From: Flavobacterium sp.
Lineage (GTDB): Bacteria; Bacteroidota; Bacteroidia; Flavobacteriales; Flavobacteriaceae
Assembly (NCBI GenBank): GCA_014379405.1
Contig: JACMLU010000025.1
Location: 62,001-126,000 of the forward strand
DNA length: 64,000 nucleotides
Direction of reading: 5' to 3'
Part shown: positions 16,636-24,724 of the stretch, piece by piece
Numbering within the stretch: position 1 is the stretch's first letter
How the letters are laid out: the number at the start of each line of letters is the position of its first letter
The notes under the pieces: model-generated
What the model saw: the letters and a program-made list of their open reading frames with translations, nothing else
The model's database searches: none
Told to the model about the DNA's origin: nothing
Program-made: the position numbers and the translations under genes

Positions 16636-17664
16636 TTATTTCTGCTTGTATTCCTTCACCGCGTCCACAAATGCTTTGGCGTGATCCACAGGAATATTTG
16701 GTAAAATTCCGTGACCTAAGTTGGCAATATATTTGTCTTTTCCGAATTCGTCAATCATTTCGTGAACCATTTTCTTGATTACAGGAATCGGTGAAAGCAA
16801 TCTTGACGGATCAAAATTTCCTTGCAACGTGATGTTTCCTCCTGACAAATAACGTGCATTTCTTGGCGTGCAAGTCCAATCTACTCCAAGTGCAGAAGCC
16901 TTGCTTTTTCCCATTTCGCCAAGGGCGAACCAACATCCTTTTCCGAAAACGATAACAGGAGTAATTTCAGCCAAGGCATCCACTATTTGGTTGATGTATT
17001 TCCAAGAGAATTCCTGATAATCCACTGGAGAAAGCATTCCGCCCCAAGAATCAAAAATCTGGATGGCGTTGCAACCTGCTTTTACTTTTTCTTTCAAATA
17101 TAAAATAGTGGTATCAGTGATTTTTTGCAATAAAGTGTGTGCAGCAATTGGGTTCGAGAAACAAAATCCTTTGGCAGTATCAAAACTTTTCGATCCTTTT
17201 CCTTCCACTGCATAACAGAAAATTGTCCAAGGCGAACCAGCAAAACCAATTAATGGCACCTCATCGTTCAACATTTGTTTGGTCAATTTTATAGCATCAA
17301 AAACATAGCCTAAAGTTTCATTTACATATGGAACATAAACTTGGTTTACTTGTTCCATCGTGCGAATCGGATTTGGAATAATCGGACCCAAATTGTCTTT
17401 CAATTCCACGTGAATTCCCATCGCTCTTGGCACGACCAAAATATCCGAGAACAAAATCGCGGCATCCGGCGCAATTCTGCGAATAGGTTGCACGGTGATT
17501 TCTGCGGCCAATTCCGGTGTTTCGCAACGAGTGAAAAAATCATATTTGTCACGCAAAGCGATAAATTCAGGCAAATATCTTCCAGCTTGACGCATCATCC
17601 AAACGGGTGGACGTTCTACAGTTTCTCCTTTTAATGCTTTTAAAAATAGGTCGTTCTTTATCAT
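16636..17664 (-). CDS. hemE: Uroporphyrinogen decarboxylase
   Basis: HemE decarboxylates the four acetate side chains of uroporphyrinogen III to give coproporphyrinogen III. The N-terminal signature [17 protein letters not shown] (about residue 18) includes the substrate-binding Arg residues. The conserved Asp near residue 73 is in FSDILVVP. At 342 residues the length is typical. A hairpin in the 56-base gap before it suggests partial attenuation between hemD and hemE. Confidence 0.95.
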   Translation of the reverse strand: MIKNDLFLKALKGETVERPPVWMMRQAGRYLPEFIALRDKYDFFTRCETPELAAEITVQPIRRIAPDAAILFSDILVVPRAMGIHVELKDNLGPIIPNPIRTMEQVNQVYVPYVNETLGYVFDAIKLTKQMLNDEVPLIGFAGSPWTIFCYAVEGKGSKSFDTAKGFCFSNPIAAHTLLQKITDTTILYLKEKVKAGCNAIQIFDSWGGMLSPVDYQEFSWKYINQIVDALAEITPVIVFGKGCWFALGEMGKSKASALGVDWTCTPRNARYLSGGNITLQGNFDPSRLLSPIPVIKKMVHEMIDEFGKDKYIANLGHGILPNIPVDHAKAFVDAVKEYKQK

Positions 17665-17681
17665 TTTGGTTTTTATTTAAA

Positions 17682-17712
17682 TACCTGTCAGGTTACAAAA
17701 ACCTGTCAGGTA
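17682..17712. repeat. ACCTGTCAGGT repeat hairpin between hemD and hemE
   Basis: Two copies of ACCTGTCAGGT lie five bases apart once flanking T and A bases are included (17682-17694 and 17700-17712). Because the word is almost self-complementary, the copies form a 13-bp hairpin with only the central base mismatched. It could terminate or stabilise part of the operon transcript. I recall the same word in other Flavobacterium intergenic regions. Confidence 0.5.
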
Positions 17713-17720
17713 TAAATCAA

Positions 17721-18386
17721 TTATTTAAATTCTTCGATTACATCTTCAATCACGTTTTCAACAGAGGGTTGATCGGCGACTATTATATTTCTTGTCGTTT
17801 CATCTAAAGCTTCGGCGGTGGTTTCTCCAATGCAAAAACAAATTTCGTTTTTTATTTTGTTATCCTTCAAATAACTTTCTACTCCAGACGGACTAAAAAA
17901 CAGAATTCCATCGACTGGGGTTTTTATTTTTTGTGGTGTCAAAGTGGTTTCATATACTTGAATTTCATTGAAATTGACTTTGGCTGCTTTCAAGGCTTTT
18001 GGCAAGGTTTCTTTTCGCAAATTACCGCTGAAAAAAGTAAAACTTTCACTTGAATAAATCAAAGTGATAATTTCGGCCAAATCTGAAGCGTAATCAACAT
18101 AGACCACTACGTTAAAATCGTTTTCTTCCAATAATGCTTTGGTTTTTATTCCCACACAAAAAACATTTTTTGATTTTAATTCTTCAATTTTCGGATGAAG
18201 GAATACGCTTTGGGCTGCATTTTGACTGGTAAATATCAGATTCTCGTTGATTCCATTTAAATCAAAATCTGAGTTTTCAGTTTTGATAAAATTAGCTTCA
18301 GTAACTGAAAAACCAGCGTCTAATAAGACTTGCTTTTGAGAACCCAAAAGTGTTTTTGTGGATAAAATGCTGAGTTGGTTTTTCAT
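17721..18386 (-). CDS. hemD: Uroporphyrinogen-III synthase
   Basis: HemD closes the linear hydroxymethylbilane with inversion of ring D. The 221-residue protein follows the poorly conserved family pattern. It has the two-domain layout with LIFTSQNAAQSV (about residue 50) and the ILFFSPSGVESYL motif (about 162) that identifies the family. The start overlaps the hemC stop by one base, as is common for this pair. The assignment rests on both motif and position. Confidence 0.9.
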   Translation of the reverse strand: MKNQLSILSTKTLLGSQKQVLLDAGFSVTEANFIKTENSDFDLNGINENLIFTSQNAAQSVFLHPKIEELKSKNVFCVGIKTKALLEENDFNVVVYVDYASDLAEIITLIYSSESFTFFSGNLRKETLPKALKAAKVNFNEIQVYETTLTPQKIKTPVDGILFFSPSGVESYLKDNKIKNEICFCIGETTAEALDETTRNIIVADQPSVENVIEDVIEEFK

Positions 18387-19315
18387 TATTTCTTCAAACT
18401 TTCCTTAATTGTTTTCATCAACTCTGTTCCGCCTTTTTCCAAGATTTCATTGGCGCAATTGAAACCTAATTTTTTCCATTCTTCAACGGCTACCGTTTTT
18501 TCAATTTCTAATTTTTCTTTTCCATCAATAGACAACAAAGAACCTTTGAAAATAAAAGTATCCTCTATTTCGCAATATTTTGCCAAAGCTCCAATTGGTG
18601 CCGTACAACCACCTTCGAGTGTTTTCAGGAATTGTCTTTCTATGTAAGTGCAAATTTCGGTTTCAACATCGTTAAGTTGAGAAACAGCATCAAGAGTAAA
18701 ATCGTCATTTCCCATCGCCACAATTACCATTGCGCCTTGGGCTGGAGCTGGAATCATCCAATCCAGATTGATAAAATCGGTGGGTTTTAAGTTGATGCGT
18801 TCGAGTCCAGCTGCTGCAAAAACGGCTCCGCTCCAATCGCTTTCGGTTAGTTTTTGCATTCGAGTATTTACGTTTCCACGCAAATCGACTACAGTATGAT
18901 TGGGATATTTGTTCAACCATTGCGCTTGACGGCGCAAACTTCCGGTGGCGATGGTTCCGTTTCCTTCGAGAAAATCGATATTTCCTTTGTGAACCAAAAT
19001 ATCTAAAGTATTGGCTCTTTCTAGAACTGCCGCTTGAACAATTCCTATTGGCAAAGCCGTTGGCACGTCTTTCATCGAATGCACAGCAATATCGACTTGC
19101 CCATTTAGCATAGCAATGTCTAGTGTTTTCGTGAAAATTCCAGTGATTCCGAGTTCGTAAAGCGGTTTGTCGAGAATGATGTCGCCTTGCGATTTTACGG
19201 CAATAATTTCGGTTTTATACCCTAAATCGTTTAACTTTTTTTGAACGGTATAAGCCTGCCAAAGAGCTAGTTCGCTATCGCGAGTCCCAATTCGAATTGT
19301 TTTTTTTGAATTCAT
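18386..19315 (-). CDS. hemC: Hydroxymethylbilane synthase
   Basis: HemC (porphobilinogen deaminase) links four porphobilinogens on a dipyrromethane cofactor. The 309 residues start with IRIGTRDSELALWQA. The catalytic Asp is in HSMKDVPT (about residue 84), and the cofactor-binding Cys is in LEGGCTAPIGA (about 240). It follows hemA by 55 bases and is overlapped by hemD. The length is typical. Confidence 0.95.
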   Translation of the reverse strand: MNSKKTIRIGTRDSELALWQAYTVQKKLNDLGYKTEIIAVKSQGDIILDKPLYELGITGIFTKTLDIAMLNGQVDIAVHSMKDVPTALPIGIVQAAVLERANTLDILVHKGNIDFLEGNGTIATGSLRRQAQWLNKYPNHTVVDLRGNVNTRMQKLTESDWSGAVFAAAGLERINLKPTDFINLDWMIPAPAQGAMVIVAMGNDDFTLDAVSQLNDVETEICTYIERQFLKTLEGGCTAPIGALAKYCEIEDTFIFKGSLLSIDGKEKLEIEKTVAVEEWKKLGFNCANEILEKGGTELMKTIKESLKK

Positions 19316-19370
19316 TAAACCTTTTCCTTTTTTTAAACCGTAAAGATATTAAGGTTTGTTTCGATTTTTA

Positions 19371-20675
19371 CTATGAAAGGGTAATTTTGTATTTTTCTTC
19401 GATTACCGAAGTCGTTTTTTGGGGAGTTTGCAACCCTATTTGAAATACTTTTTCGATAAACTCTATGCTTTCATCAACCGAAGTGTTTTCGTCTTTCAGG
19501 TGACTGGCGAAATGGTTGGTGATTTTTTGGATAATTCTGGAAGTGATTAATTCAGCTTGCTCTTCGTCGAAATTAGGCAACTTTTTTCTGTGCAAAGTCA
19601 TTTCGCTTGCTACAATATCTATCAATTTTGCTTTCAATGCGTGAATGGTTGGCGCATATTTTCTGCCATTCAACCAAGTATTCAATTCTAATTTCATATC
19701 CTCGATAATGGCTTCGGCAGCAGGAATGTGTTGTTTCCTTCTTTCGAGCGTATCATCAGTCATTTGGGACAGATAATCCATATGGATTAAAGTTACTCCT
19801 GGAATTTGTTGTACATCGGCGTTCACGTTTTTTGGTATGGACAAATCCAAAATCAAAAGCGGTTTATTTAAATTCAAAATTGCTTTGTCGATGGTTGGAT
19901 TTTGTGCGCCAGTAGCTACAATCAAAACATCTGCTTTGTGTAATTCTTCTTGTAAATCAGCATAATCTTTTACAATAAGATTCAATTTTCCAGCCAGCAT
20001 TTCGGCGGTACTTTTGGTTCTATTTATCAGGGTAATATGTTCGTTCTTAGTGTGTTTTACCAAGTTTTCACAAGTATTTCTACCTATTTCCCCAGTTCCA
20101 AAAAGTAAAATCTTTTTGTTACCAATGTTTTCTACGTTTCGAATAATGTATTGAACTGCAGCAAAAGATACTGAAGTTGCTCCTGAACTAATTTCGGTTT
20201 CGTTTTTTATTCTTTTGCTAGTTTGAATCACGGCGTTAATCAATCGATCCAAAAAGGTATTGACTAAGCCTAAAGTTCTTGATTTTTCGAAGCTGTTTTT
20301 TATTTGACCAATGATTTCAAAATCGCCTAGGATTTGGCTATCTAAACCTGTTCCCACTCGAAACATGTGATTGATGGCTTCTTGATTTTTATAAATGTAA
20401 GCTACTTCTTGAAATTCTTGAACGGAACCCTTACTATTATCACAAAGTAATTTGATTAATTCATAAGGATGATTGGCATATCCATAGATTTCGGTTCTAT
20501 TGCAAGTGGAAGTAACAATCAATGACTCGATTCCTTCGGCTTGGGCTTGCAATAATAACATAGATTGTGCCTTGGCGTCTAAGCTAAATTTTCCTCTAAT
20601 AGATGCATCTGCTTTTTTGTAACTTAAACCTAAAGCATAAAAAGTAGTGGTTTTGGACATATTAAAATTTTCCAT
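19371..20675 (-). CDS. hemA: Glutamyl-tRNA reductase
   Basis: HemA reduces glutamyl-tRNA to glutamate-1-semialdehyde, the first committed and usually rate-limiting step of C5-pathway heme synthesis. The catalytic Cys is in STCNRTEIY (about residue 58). The NADPH-binding motif is LFGTGEIGRNTCENL (about 192), and the C-terminal dimerisation helices are present. The 434 residues begin at ATG 20675; a second ATG at 20660 is possible. A good promoter lies just upstream, so hemA opens an operon that runs to the cytochrome gene at 13841. Confidence 0.95.
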   Translation of the reverse strand: MENFNMSKTTTFYALGLSYKKADASIRGKFSLDAKAQSMLLLQAQAEGIESLIVTSTCNRTEIYGYANHPYELIKLLCDNSKGSVQEFQEVAYIYKNQEAINHMFRVGTGLDSQILGDFEIIGQIKNSFEKSRTLGLVNTFLDRLINAVIQTSKRIKNETEISSGATSVSFAAVQYIIRNVENIGNKKILLFGTGEIGRNTCENLVKHTKNEHITLINRTKSTAEMLAGKLNLIVKDYADLQEELHKADVLIVATGAQNPTIDKAILNLNKPLLILDLSIPKNVNADVQQIPGVTLIHMDYLSQMTDDTLERRKQHIPAAEAIIEDMKLELNTWLNGRKYAPTIHALKAKLIDIVASEMTLHRKKLPNFDEEQAELITSRIIQKITNHFASHLKDENTSVDESIEFIEKVFQIGLQTPQKTTSVIEEKYKITLS

Positions 20676-20700
20676 ATTATACTTTCCTTAAAAAGTTCAA

Positions 20701-20732
20701 CAAAATTATTATTAACTATTTTATAAAAACAA
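20701..20732 (-). promoter_or_regulatory. Promoter of the heme operon
   Basis: On the minus strand a TTG (20732-20730) is followed after 21 bases by TAATTTTG (20708-20701), which fits the Bacteroidetes -33/-7 pattern. The -7 box lies 25 bases before the hemA ATG. The 381-base gap that holds it (20676-21056) has no gene. It also contains an AT-rich hairpin (20929-20936 with 20941-20948, arms AAATACTT) and the terminator of the globin gene. Confidence 0.6.
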
Positions 20733-21010
20733 CGCTGCAAGTGCTTTTTGTGTCGCTTCGAGATTATTTGTTCTAAAATAGTAATTTCAAAATCAATTTT
20801 ATATAAAAATATAGGGAAATTGGATAGTTGTCGGCTATTTATATAGATTAATTCTAAATAAGTCTGTCGATGTGTTTCTATTTTTTATACGAAAAAGTAT
20901 CGCTTAGGGTTCTTGAAAAGTAATATAGAAATACTTTTTTAAGTATTTTTCAGATTACACAGCAGCCCTATTTAAGGTTCAAGAAATTGAATTATATTGC
21001 ATTTTAAATT

Positions 21011-21040
21011 AAAACGCTACTTTGAATAAAGTAGCGTTTT
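21011..21040 (-). terminator. Terminator after the globin-like gene
   Basis: Arms AAAACGCTACTTT and its complement (21011-21023 and 21028-21040) form a perfect 13-bp hairpin with a 4-base loop. It lies 17 bases beyond the stop of the gene at 21057 and is followed on the minus strand by AATTTAAAAT. It probably ends the minus-strand envelope operon. Confidence 0.7.
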
Positions 21041-21056
21041 TAATCTCAATATAGCA

Positions 21057-21644
21057 TTATTTTTGAACAATAGGAGTTCTCAATGATTGTAAAACAGCAA
21101 CAACATCAGTATACAATTCTGTATTTGAAGCTACTCCGTTTGCATTTGCTGCAGCACCAACATAACCTACAAATTTGTCGTAATCTGCATTATTAGATTT
21201 TGTTCCCATACGTGGGTTTGTAGCTGGATCATGAGCTGCTACCATGTTTAGACCCGAATAAGTGTTCACTGCGTTAGTTCCTCCAGTATTGAAAGAAAAG
21301 AAATCAGTTAAATTGTCCACTAATACTGCTAATTTAGTAGTGTTACCAGCTCCAACTTCTGTCAAAACTGGTGCAAAATGTGCTCCAAGATTTCCAGAAG
21401 CATTTTTTTGAACATCCGCTACAATAAAACCTACGGTAGAATTAACCACTTTACGGAATGATAAACGACCTTGTTCGATCATTTGTCCTGAATTATCAGG
21501 ATCTGCAACCATAGTTGTTCCGCCCAATCGAGTGTAAATTGAAGCTTTTACTGGTGCTGGCGCATCATCGTCACTCTCGCAAGAAGTAAATGCTGCCGAG
21601 GCAAGAAATAATACACCTAGTGTAATTTTTGAATAATTTGTCAT
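21057..21644 (-). CDS. Lipoprotein resembling a group I truncated hemoglobin
   Basis: This 195-residue protein has a signal ending in a lipobox (FTSC, Cys about 23), followed by an acidic ESDDDAPAP linker, so it should be anchored in the envelope. The mature part reads like a group I truncated globin: IYTRLGG at the start, LVDNLTDFFSFNTGG, then YSGLNMVAAHDP, where the His fits the proximal heme ligand. The end, FVGYVGAA then LQSLRTPIVQK, parallels the globin G-H helices. An insertion of about 20 residues after LGG is unusual. Truncated globins normally act in the cytoplasm on O2 or NO, so export is odd. It is last in a minus-strand operon. Confidence 0.7.
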   Translation of the reverse strand: MTNYSKITLGVLFLASAAFTSCESDDDAPAPVKASIYTRLGGTTMVADPDNSGQMIEQGRLSFRKVVNSTVGFIVADVQKNASGNLGAHFAPVLTEVGAGNTTKLAVLVDNLTDFFSFNTGGTNAVNTYSGLNMVAAHDPATNPRMGTKSNNADYDKFVGYVGAAANANGVASNTELYTDVVAVLQSLRTPIVQK

Positions 21645-21662
21645 GATAATAGAATTTAAGGA

Positions 21663-22097
21663 TTAATTAAAAAATTGATTTATTGATTTAGATACTTTGT
21701 AACTCACGCTGTTTTGATCGACTGGGCAAACTTCTTTATTTGCCATATTTGCAGGCAATACAAATCTTTCGGCATCATACGATCTTTTGGTCATCAACTC
21801 ATTGAAAACTTTTTCAGAATTGGTGATTTTATTGTTATGGAAATAAACCACAACATTTCTTTTTATAATAATAGAATCGGATGTTAAGCCTTTGATGGTT
21901 CTTAAATCGGCAGCGATTTGTTTGGCTTGAAGCGAATCGATATTTGATTTAAAATCAATTCGGCTCACTTGTAAATTGGCGCTATCATAAACAGCAGGTT
22001 TGGCTGTAATAATGTGAAACAGCAAAATGGCAATGAAAAGCACTGCAATTCCACCAATTACATAAAGTCCTTTTTTGATTGTTGAATTCATTTTCAT
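21663..22097 (-). CDS. Membrane-anchored protein with HMA-like domain
   Basis: The 144 residues start with a basic end and one membrane helix (about 9-31). An outside domain follows whose pattern of strands and helices (VSRIDF, SLQAKQIAADLR, SIIIKRNVVVYF, SEKVFNELM) resembles a heavy-metal-associated ferredoxin-like fold. The CxxC metal site of true HMA domains is absent; the only Cys in this part is in EVCPVDQ near the C-terminus. I use the ATG at 22097, because the upstream start at 22127 adds residues that do not look like part of a signal. It is 18 bases before the globin gene and probably co-transcribed with it. Confidence 0.55.
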   Translation of the reverse strand: MKMNSTIKKGLYVIGGIAVLFIAILLFHIITAKPAVYDSANLQVSRIDFKSNIDSLQAKQIAADLRTIKGLTSDSIIIKRNVVVYFHNNKITNSEKVFNELMTKRSYDAERFVLPANMANKEVCPVDQNSVSYKVSKSINQFFN

Positions 22098-22150
22098 AAT
22101 TTTAGATTTGAATATACTTACGAGCATTTTTCGAGTATGGTTTTATTTTT

Positions 22151-22175
22151 ATTCTAAAAATCGCTTATTTAGAAT
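22151..22175. promoter_or_regulatory. Dyad in the gap between DUF5777 and HMA-like genes
   Basis: Arms ATTCTAAA and TTTAGAAT (8 bp, perfect) enclose 9 bases. The dyad lies in the 126-base gap between the two minus-strand genes. It could be an internal terminator or an operator for the last two genes. No TAnnTTTG box was found in the gap. Confidence 0.35.
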
Positions 22176-22223
22176 TGTTTTAAATATCGAAAACTTCGAA
22201 ATTGTATTTTAAAGGGCAGTTTC

Positions 22224-23063
22224 TTAGAAAACCCTGGCAAGATTGAATCCAAAAAAAACATCGCCTTTAGCCCAATCTCCCGTAGTTCTGGCAAGATATC
22301 CTGCTTCGTCAATTCCTTGAGAATTGGTGAAATGCATTTGAAAAACGTGTCCGCCAGTTTCTAAATCAAAACCTATGGATAATGGATTGTTGTAAAAGGA
22401 ATTGGAAGCTCTATTCAAATGTGCGGCATAATCGATGTTCAAAGACCAGCGTTTAGCAAATTTATATCGCCCTCCAAAACCTAAAGCATATTGCGTATTG
22501 CTTTGCGATTCATTCTGAACAAAATTTTCGTGAAAAAATGTTGGTGCAAATTCCAAGGAAAGTTTTTCATTAAATTTTCTGGAAATTAATAATTGCGCCA
22601 CATAAGTAAAACGATTTTGAAATTTCAGTTTTGGATAGTCACTTTCTTTTAGAGTGTTATTAATTGACAAACTATTAAATCCAGCAATTGTTACAGGAAA
22701 ACCCTCATTTATTTGAGGAAACAAAGTGTATTTTGTTGCAAAATCATATGCAAACTCACTTCTGGCACCACTAACCTGAAGTCCATCGGTGAGTCCATAA
22801 ATGAACTTGATTTGGGTATTAGCATTATCCAATCCGTAGAAACCTTCAAAACCGTCTTGAATCGAACCAAATCGATGGGCTACCACAAAATATAAATCGC
22901 CTTTAGCAGCCAGTTTTGTAGATTCAAGATTAACGATTTTCAAAGCCTTGAATGCCGAGGTCACTTTTTCTTTTGTAGGAACTGTGTCTATTCCGGCTAA
23001 TAAATTGTTTTGTGAAAAGGACGCTAAAGGGAATAATAATAAGAGTAAAAGGAACTTTTTCAT
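22224..23063 (-). CDS. DUF5777 family outer-membrane beta-barrel protein
   Basis: This 279-residue protein has a clear signal peptide (cleavage near residue 17, SFSQ) and a C-terminal aromatic residue (ARVF) typical of outer-membrane barrels. The body alternates polar and aromatic residues in strand-length blocks. It has the DUF5777 features ALKIVNLESTKLAAKGDLYF and VAHRFGSIQDGFEGFYGLDN. The function of the family is unknown. It follows the OB-fold gene by 33 bases and lies within a group of heme and redox proteins. Confidence 0.8.
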   Translation of the reverse strand: MKKFLLLLLLFPLASFSQNNLLAGIDTVPTKEKVTSAFKALKIVNLESTKLAAKGDLYFVVAHRFGSIQDGFEGFYGLDNANTQIKFIYGLTDGLQVSGARSEFAYDFATKYTLFPQINEGFPVTIAGFNSLSINNTLKESDYPKLKFQNRFTYVAQLLISRKFNEKLSLEFAPTFFHENFVQNESQSNTQYALGFGGRYKFAKRWSLNIDYAAHLNRASNSFYNNPLSIGFDLETGGHVFQMHFTNSQGIDEAGYLARTTGDWAKGDVFFGFNLARVF

Positions 23064-23096
23064 AAGATATAATTTTGGGTTGTTAGTATTTTTGTT

Positions 23097-23486
23097 TTAG
23101 TGTATTATAGAACTTTGATCCATTTTGAATTCTTCTAATAATTCATCGTAACCTAGAAATCGTCCTTTGATTCTTAGTGTTTTACCCAGAATAATTTGTT
23201 TGGGTAAACTATCGTTGAATGTTGCAAAAAGTTTATTGTCCAATATGATGGCTTTGTTTTCAGCATCTACTGCGGTAACTTTTGCAGAAAATTCAATAGT
23301 TTGATCCTGGTATTTTATAGACGCCAAACTGTCATTGGCAACAAATTCTTTTTCTAATTCAGGAACGCTACTAACATAAGTGGCTGTTTCGGTGCTAATG
23401 TCTCTATGGTCTTGATACATATAGCGATAGCCAAAAAAGGAAATTATCCCTACGATAATAATTCCATAAAGTATTTTTTTGTTCAT
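23097..23486 (-). CDS. Membrane-anchored OB-fold (tRNA_anti-like) protein
   Basis: The 129 residues start with one membrane segment (about 5-22). A small beta-rich domain follows that reads as an OB fold: IEFSAKVTAVDAENKAIILD, then ATFNDSLPKQIILGKTLRIKG. This pattern is that of the tRNA_anti-like family, which despite its name is often found in envelope proteins. No binding partner can be inferred. It is the first gene of the minus-strand set and is divergent from the cytochrome gene at 23665. Confidence 0.65.
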   Translation of the reverse strand: MNKKILYGIIIVGIISFFGYRYMYQDHRDISTETATYVSSVPELEKEFVANDSLASIKYQDQTIEFSAKVTAVDAENKAIILDNKLFATFNDSLPKQIILGKTLRIKGRFLGYDELLEEFKMDQSSIIH

Positions 23487-23576
23487 AATGATCGTTTTTT
23501 TAAGTGTATTGCTATGTACGCTAAAAAAGAAGTGTTGGTTTTATTTTAAAAAAAATTGCACAATAAAAACTAGAAT

Positions 23577-23597
23577 ATCATTTTCAACGTAAATGAT
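23577..23597. promoter_or_regulatory. Dyad in the divergent envelope-cluster intergenic region
   Basis: ATCATT and AATGAT are separated by 9 bases near the middle of the 178-base gap (23487-23664) between the two halves of the envelope cluster. No TAnnTTTG box was found on either strand in this gap, so an activator or alternative sigma factor may be used. The evidence is weak: 6-bp arms in AT-rich DNA. Confidence 0.3.
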
Positions 23598-23664
23598 TCT
23601 ACTGATTCGATTTTATGATTCCTGTGAGTTGTTCAATCTTTTTTAAAACTAAAAACCAATCGTT

Positions 23665-24033
23665 ATGAACACAAAAAAACTTTTTCCGTTATTGGCATTT
23701 TCAAGCTTGTTGATTGCTTGTTCTAATGACAATCCAGACACTTTGATGGACAATCCTCCAATTGCAACCACAATAACCTACAGGCAAAATGTGAAATCCA
23801 TAATTGACAACAATTGTATTTCCTGCCATGCTGCAACTCCCCGAAACGGAGCTCCAATGTCTTTAGTAACTTATGATCAAGTGAAAAATGCCATTCTAAA
23901 CCGTGGATTATTGAATCGAATTTCATTAAATAATGGTAATAGTTTGTTGATGCCTCAAGGAGGTCCAAGATTGCCTCAAGCAACCATTGATATGGTAATG
24001 AAATGGCAACAAGATGGATTACTTGAAGAATAA
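23665..24033 (+). CDS. c-type cytochrome lipoprotein
   Basis: This 122-residue protein has a signal with a lipobox (LIAC, Cys about 19) and a single CISCH heme motif near residue 52. LLMPQGGPRLP near residue 92 may supply the axial Met, and it ends in a short helix (ATIDMVMKWQQDG). The pattern is that of small cytochromes c found beside YceI and DUF5777 genes. The YceI gene follows after 16 bases, so the two form a plus-strand operon divergent from the OB-fold/DUF5777 set. It differs clearly from the cytochrome at 13841. Confidence 0.8.
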   Translation: MNTKKLFPLLAFSSLLIACSNDNPDTLMDNPPIATTITYRQNVKSIIDNNCISCHAATPRNGAPMSLVTYDQVKNAILNRGLLNRISLNNGNSLLMPQGGPRLPQATIDMVMKWQQDGLLEE

Positions 24034-24049
24034 TTTAAAAATAGAAAAC

Positions 24050-24589
24050 ATGAAAAAAATTGTAATTGTAGCATTGTTGTGGGCATCAAATATGGCTATG
24101 GCTCAAGAAAAAATGATCTGCAAATCGGGAGTTATCACTTTTGAAGCTTCGGTGCCTGCTTTTGAAGAAGTAAAGGCAACTAATACAAGTGTTACCGTAG
24201 TTTTAAATCCAAAAACCGGCGAAATTGCTAGTTTAGCTTTAATGAAAGGATTTCGATTTAAAATAGCCTTGATGGAAGAACATTTCAACGAAAATTATAT
24301 CGAAAGTGACAGGTATCCAAAAGCGGTGTTTAAAGGGAAAATAGAAAATTTTGACCCCAATAGTTTGACAACAACGCCCAAGGATTTTGTTATCAATGGA
24401 AAACTAGACCTTCACGGAAAATGGGTGGTAATTAAAACAGTGGCAAAAATGAGTCAAACGGCTTCGGGAATTATTTTGGTATCTAATTTTGTTGTAAACG
24501 CTAGTGATTTTAACATTTCGATACCATCAATTGTCAAAAATAAAGTGTCCAATAAAATTAATATTCAGCTCCAAGCGGTGTTGAAATAA
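24050..24589 (+). CDS. YceI-like periplasmic lipid-binding protein
   Basis: YceI proteins are lipocalin-like beta barrels in the periplasm that bind isoprenoid quinones or other lipids. This 179-residue member has a signal peptide (cut near residue 18, AMAQ), then SGVITFEASVPAFEEVKATN, the family segment FKIALMEEHFNENYIESDRYPKA (about 67-90) and a terminal strand-rich region. I start at the ATG at 24050; the upstream ATG at 24014 is inside the cytochrome gene and would spoil the signal. A quinone-type ligand would suit the cytochrome next door, but that is inference. Confidence 0.85.
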   Translation: MKKIVIVALLWASNMAMAQEKMICKSGVITFEASVPAFEEVKATNTSVTVVLNPKTGEIASLALMKGFRFKIALMEEHFNENYIESDRYPKAVFKGKIENFDPNSLTTTPKDFVINGKLDLHGKWVVIKTVAKMSQTASGIILVSNFVVNASDFNISIPSIVKNKVSNKINIQLQAVLK

Positions 24590-24652
24590 GGAAAAACCAA
24601 TAAAGATATTATAAAATCATAGCGAAGTAAACAATAAACCATCAAAAAGATT

Positions 24653-24660
24653 TAATTTTG
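24653..24660 (+). promoter_or_regulatory. -7 box of the AraC regulator
   Basis: TAATTTTG matches TAnnTTTG, 64 bases before the AraC gene start at 24725. It lies in the 135-base gap after the YceI gene, so the regulator has its own promoter. Confidence 0.5.
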
Positions 24661-24724
24661 AAAAGACTAAATAAGCCGTTTAATCAAAAACGTCACAACT
24701 AATTTGAATTAAGTAAATCAAAAA

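Noticed and set aside
20929..20948. Second terminator in the hemA-globin gap
   Set aside because: The arms are only A/T apart from one C-G pair and no consistent T-run follows on the minus strand.
20676..21056. Small RNA gene or riboswitch ahead of hemA
   Set aside because: Only a promoter, an AT-rich hairpin and the neighbour's terminator could be seen; no known RNA motif was recognised.
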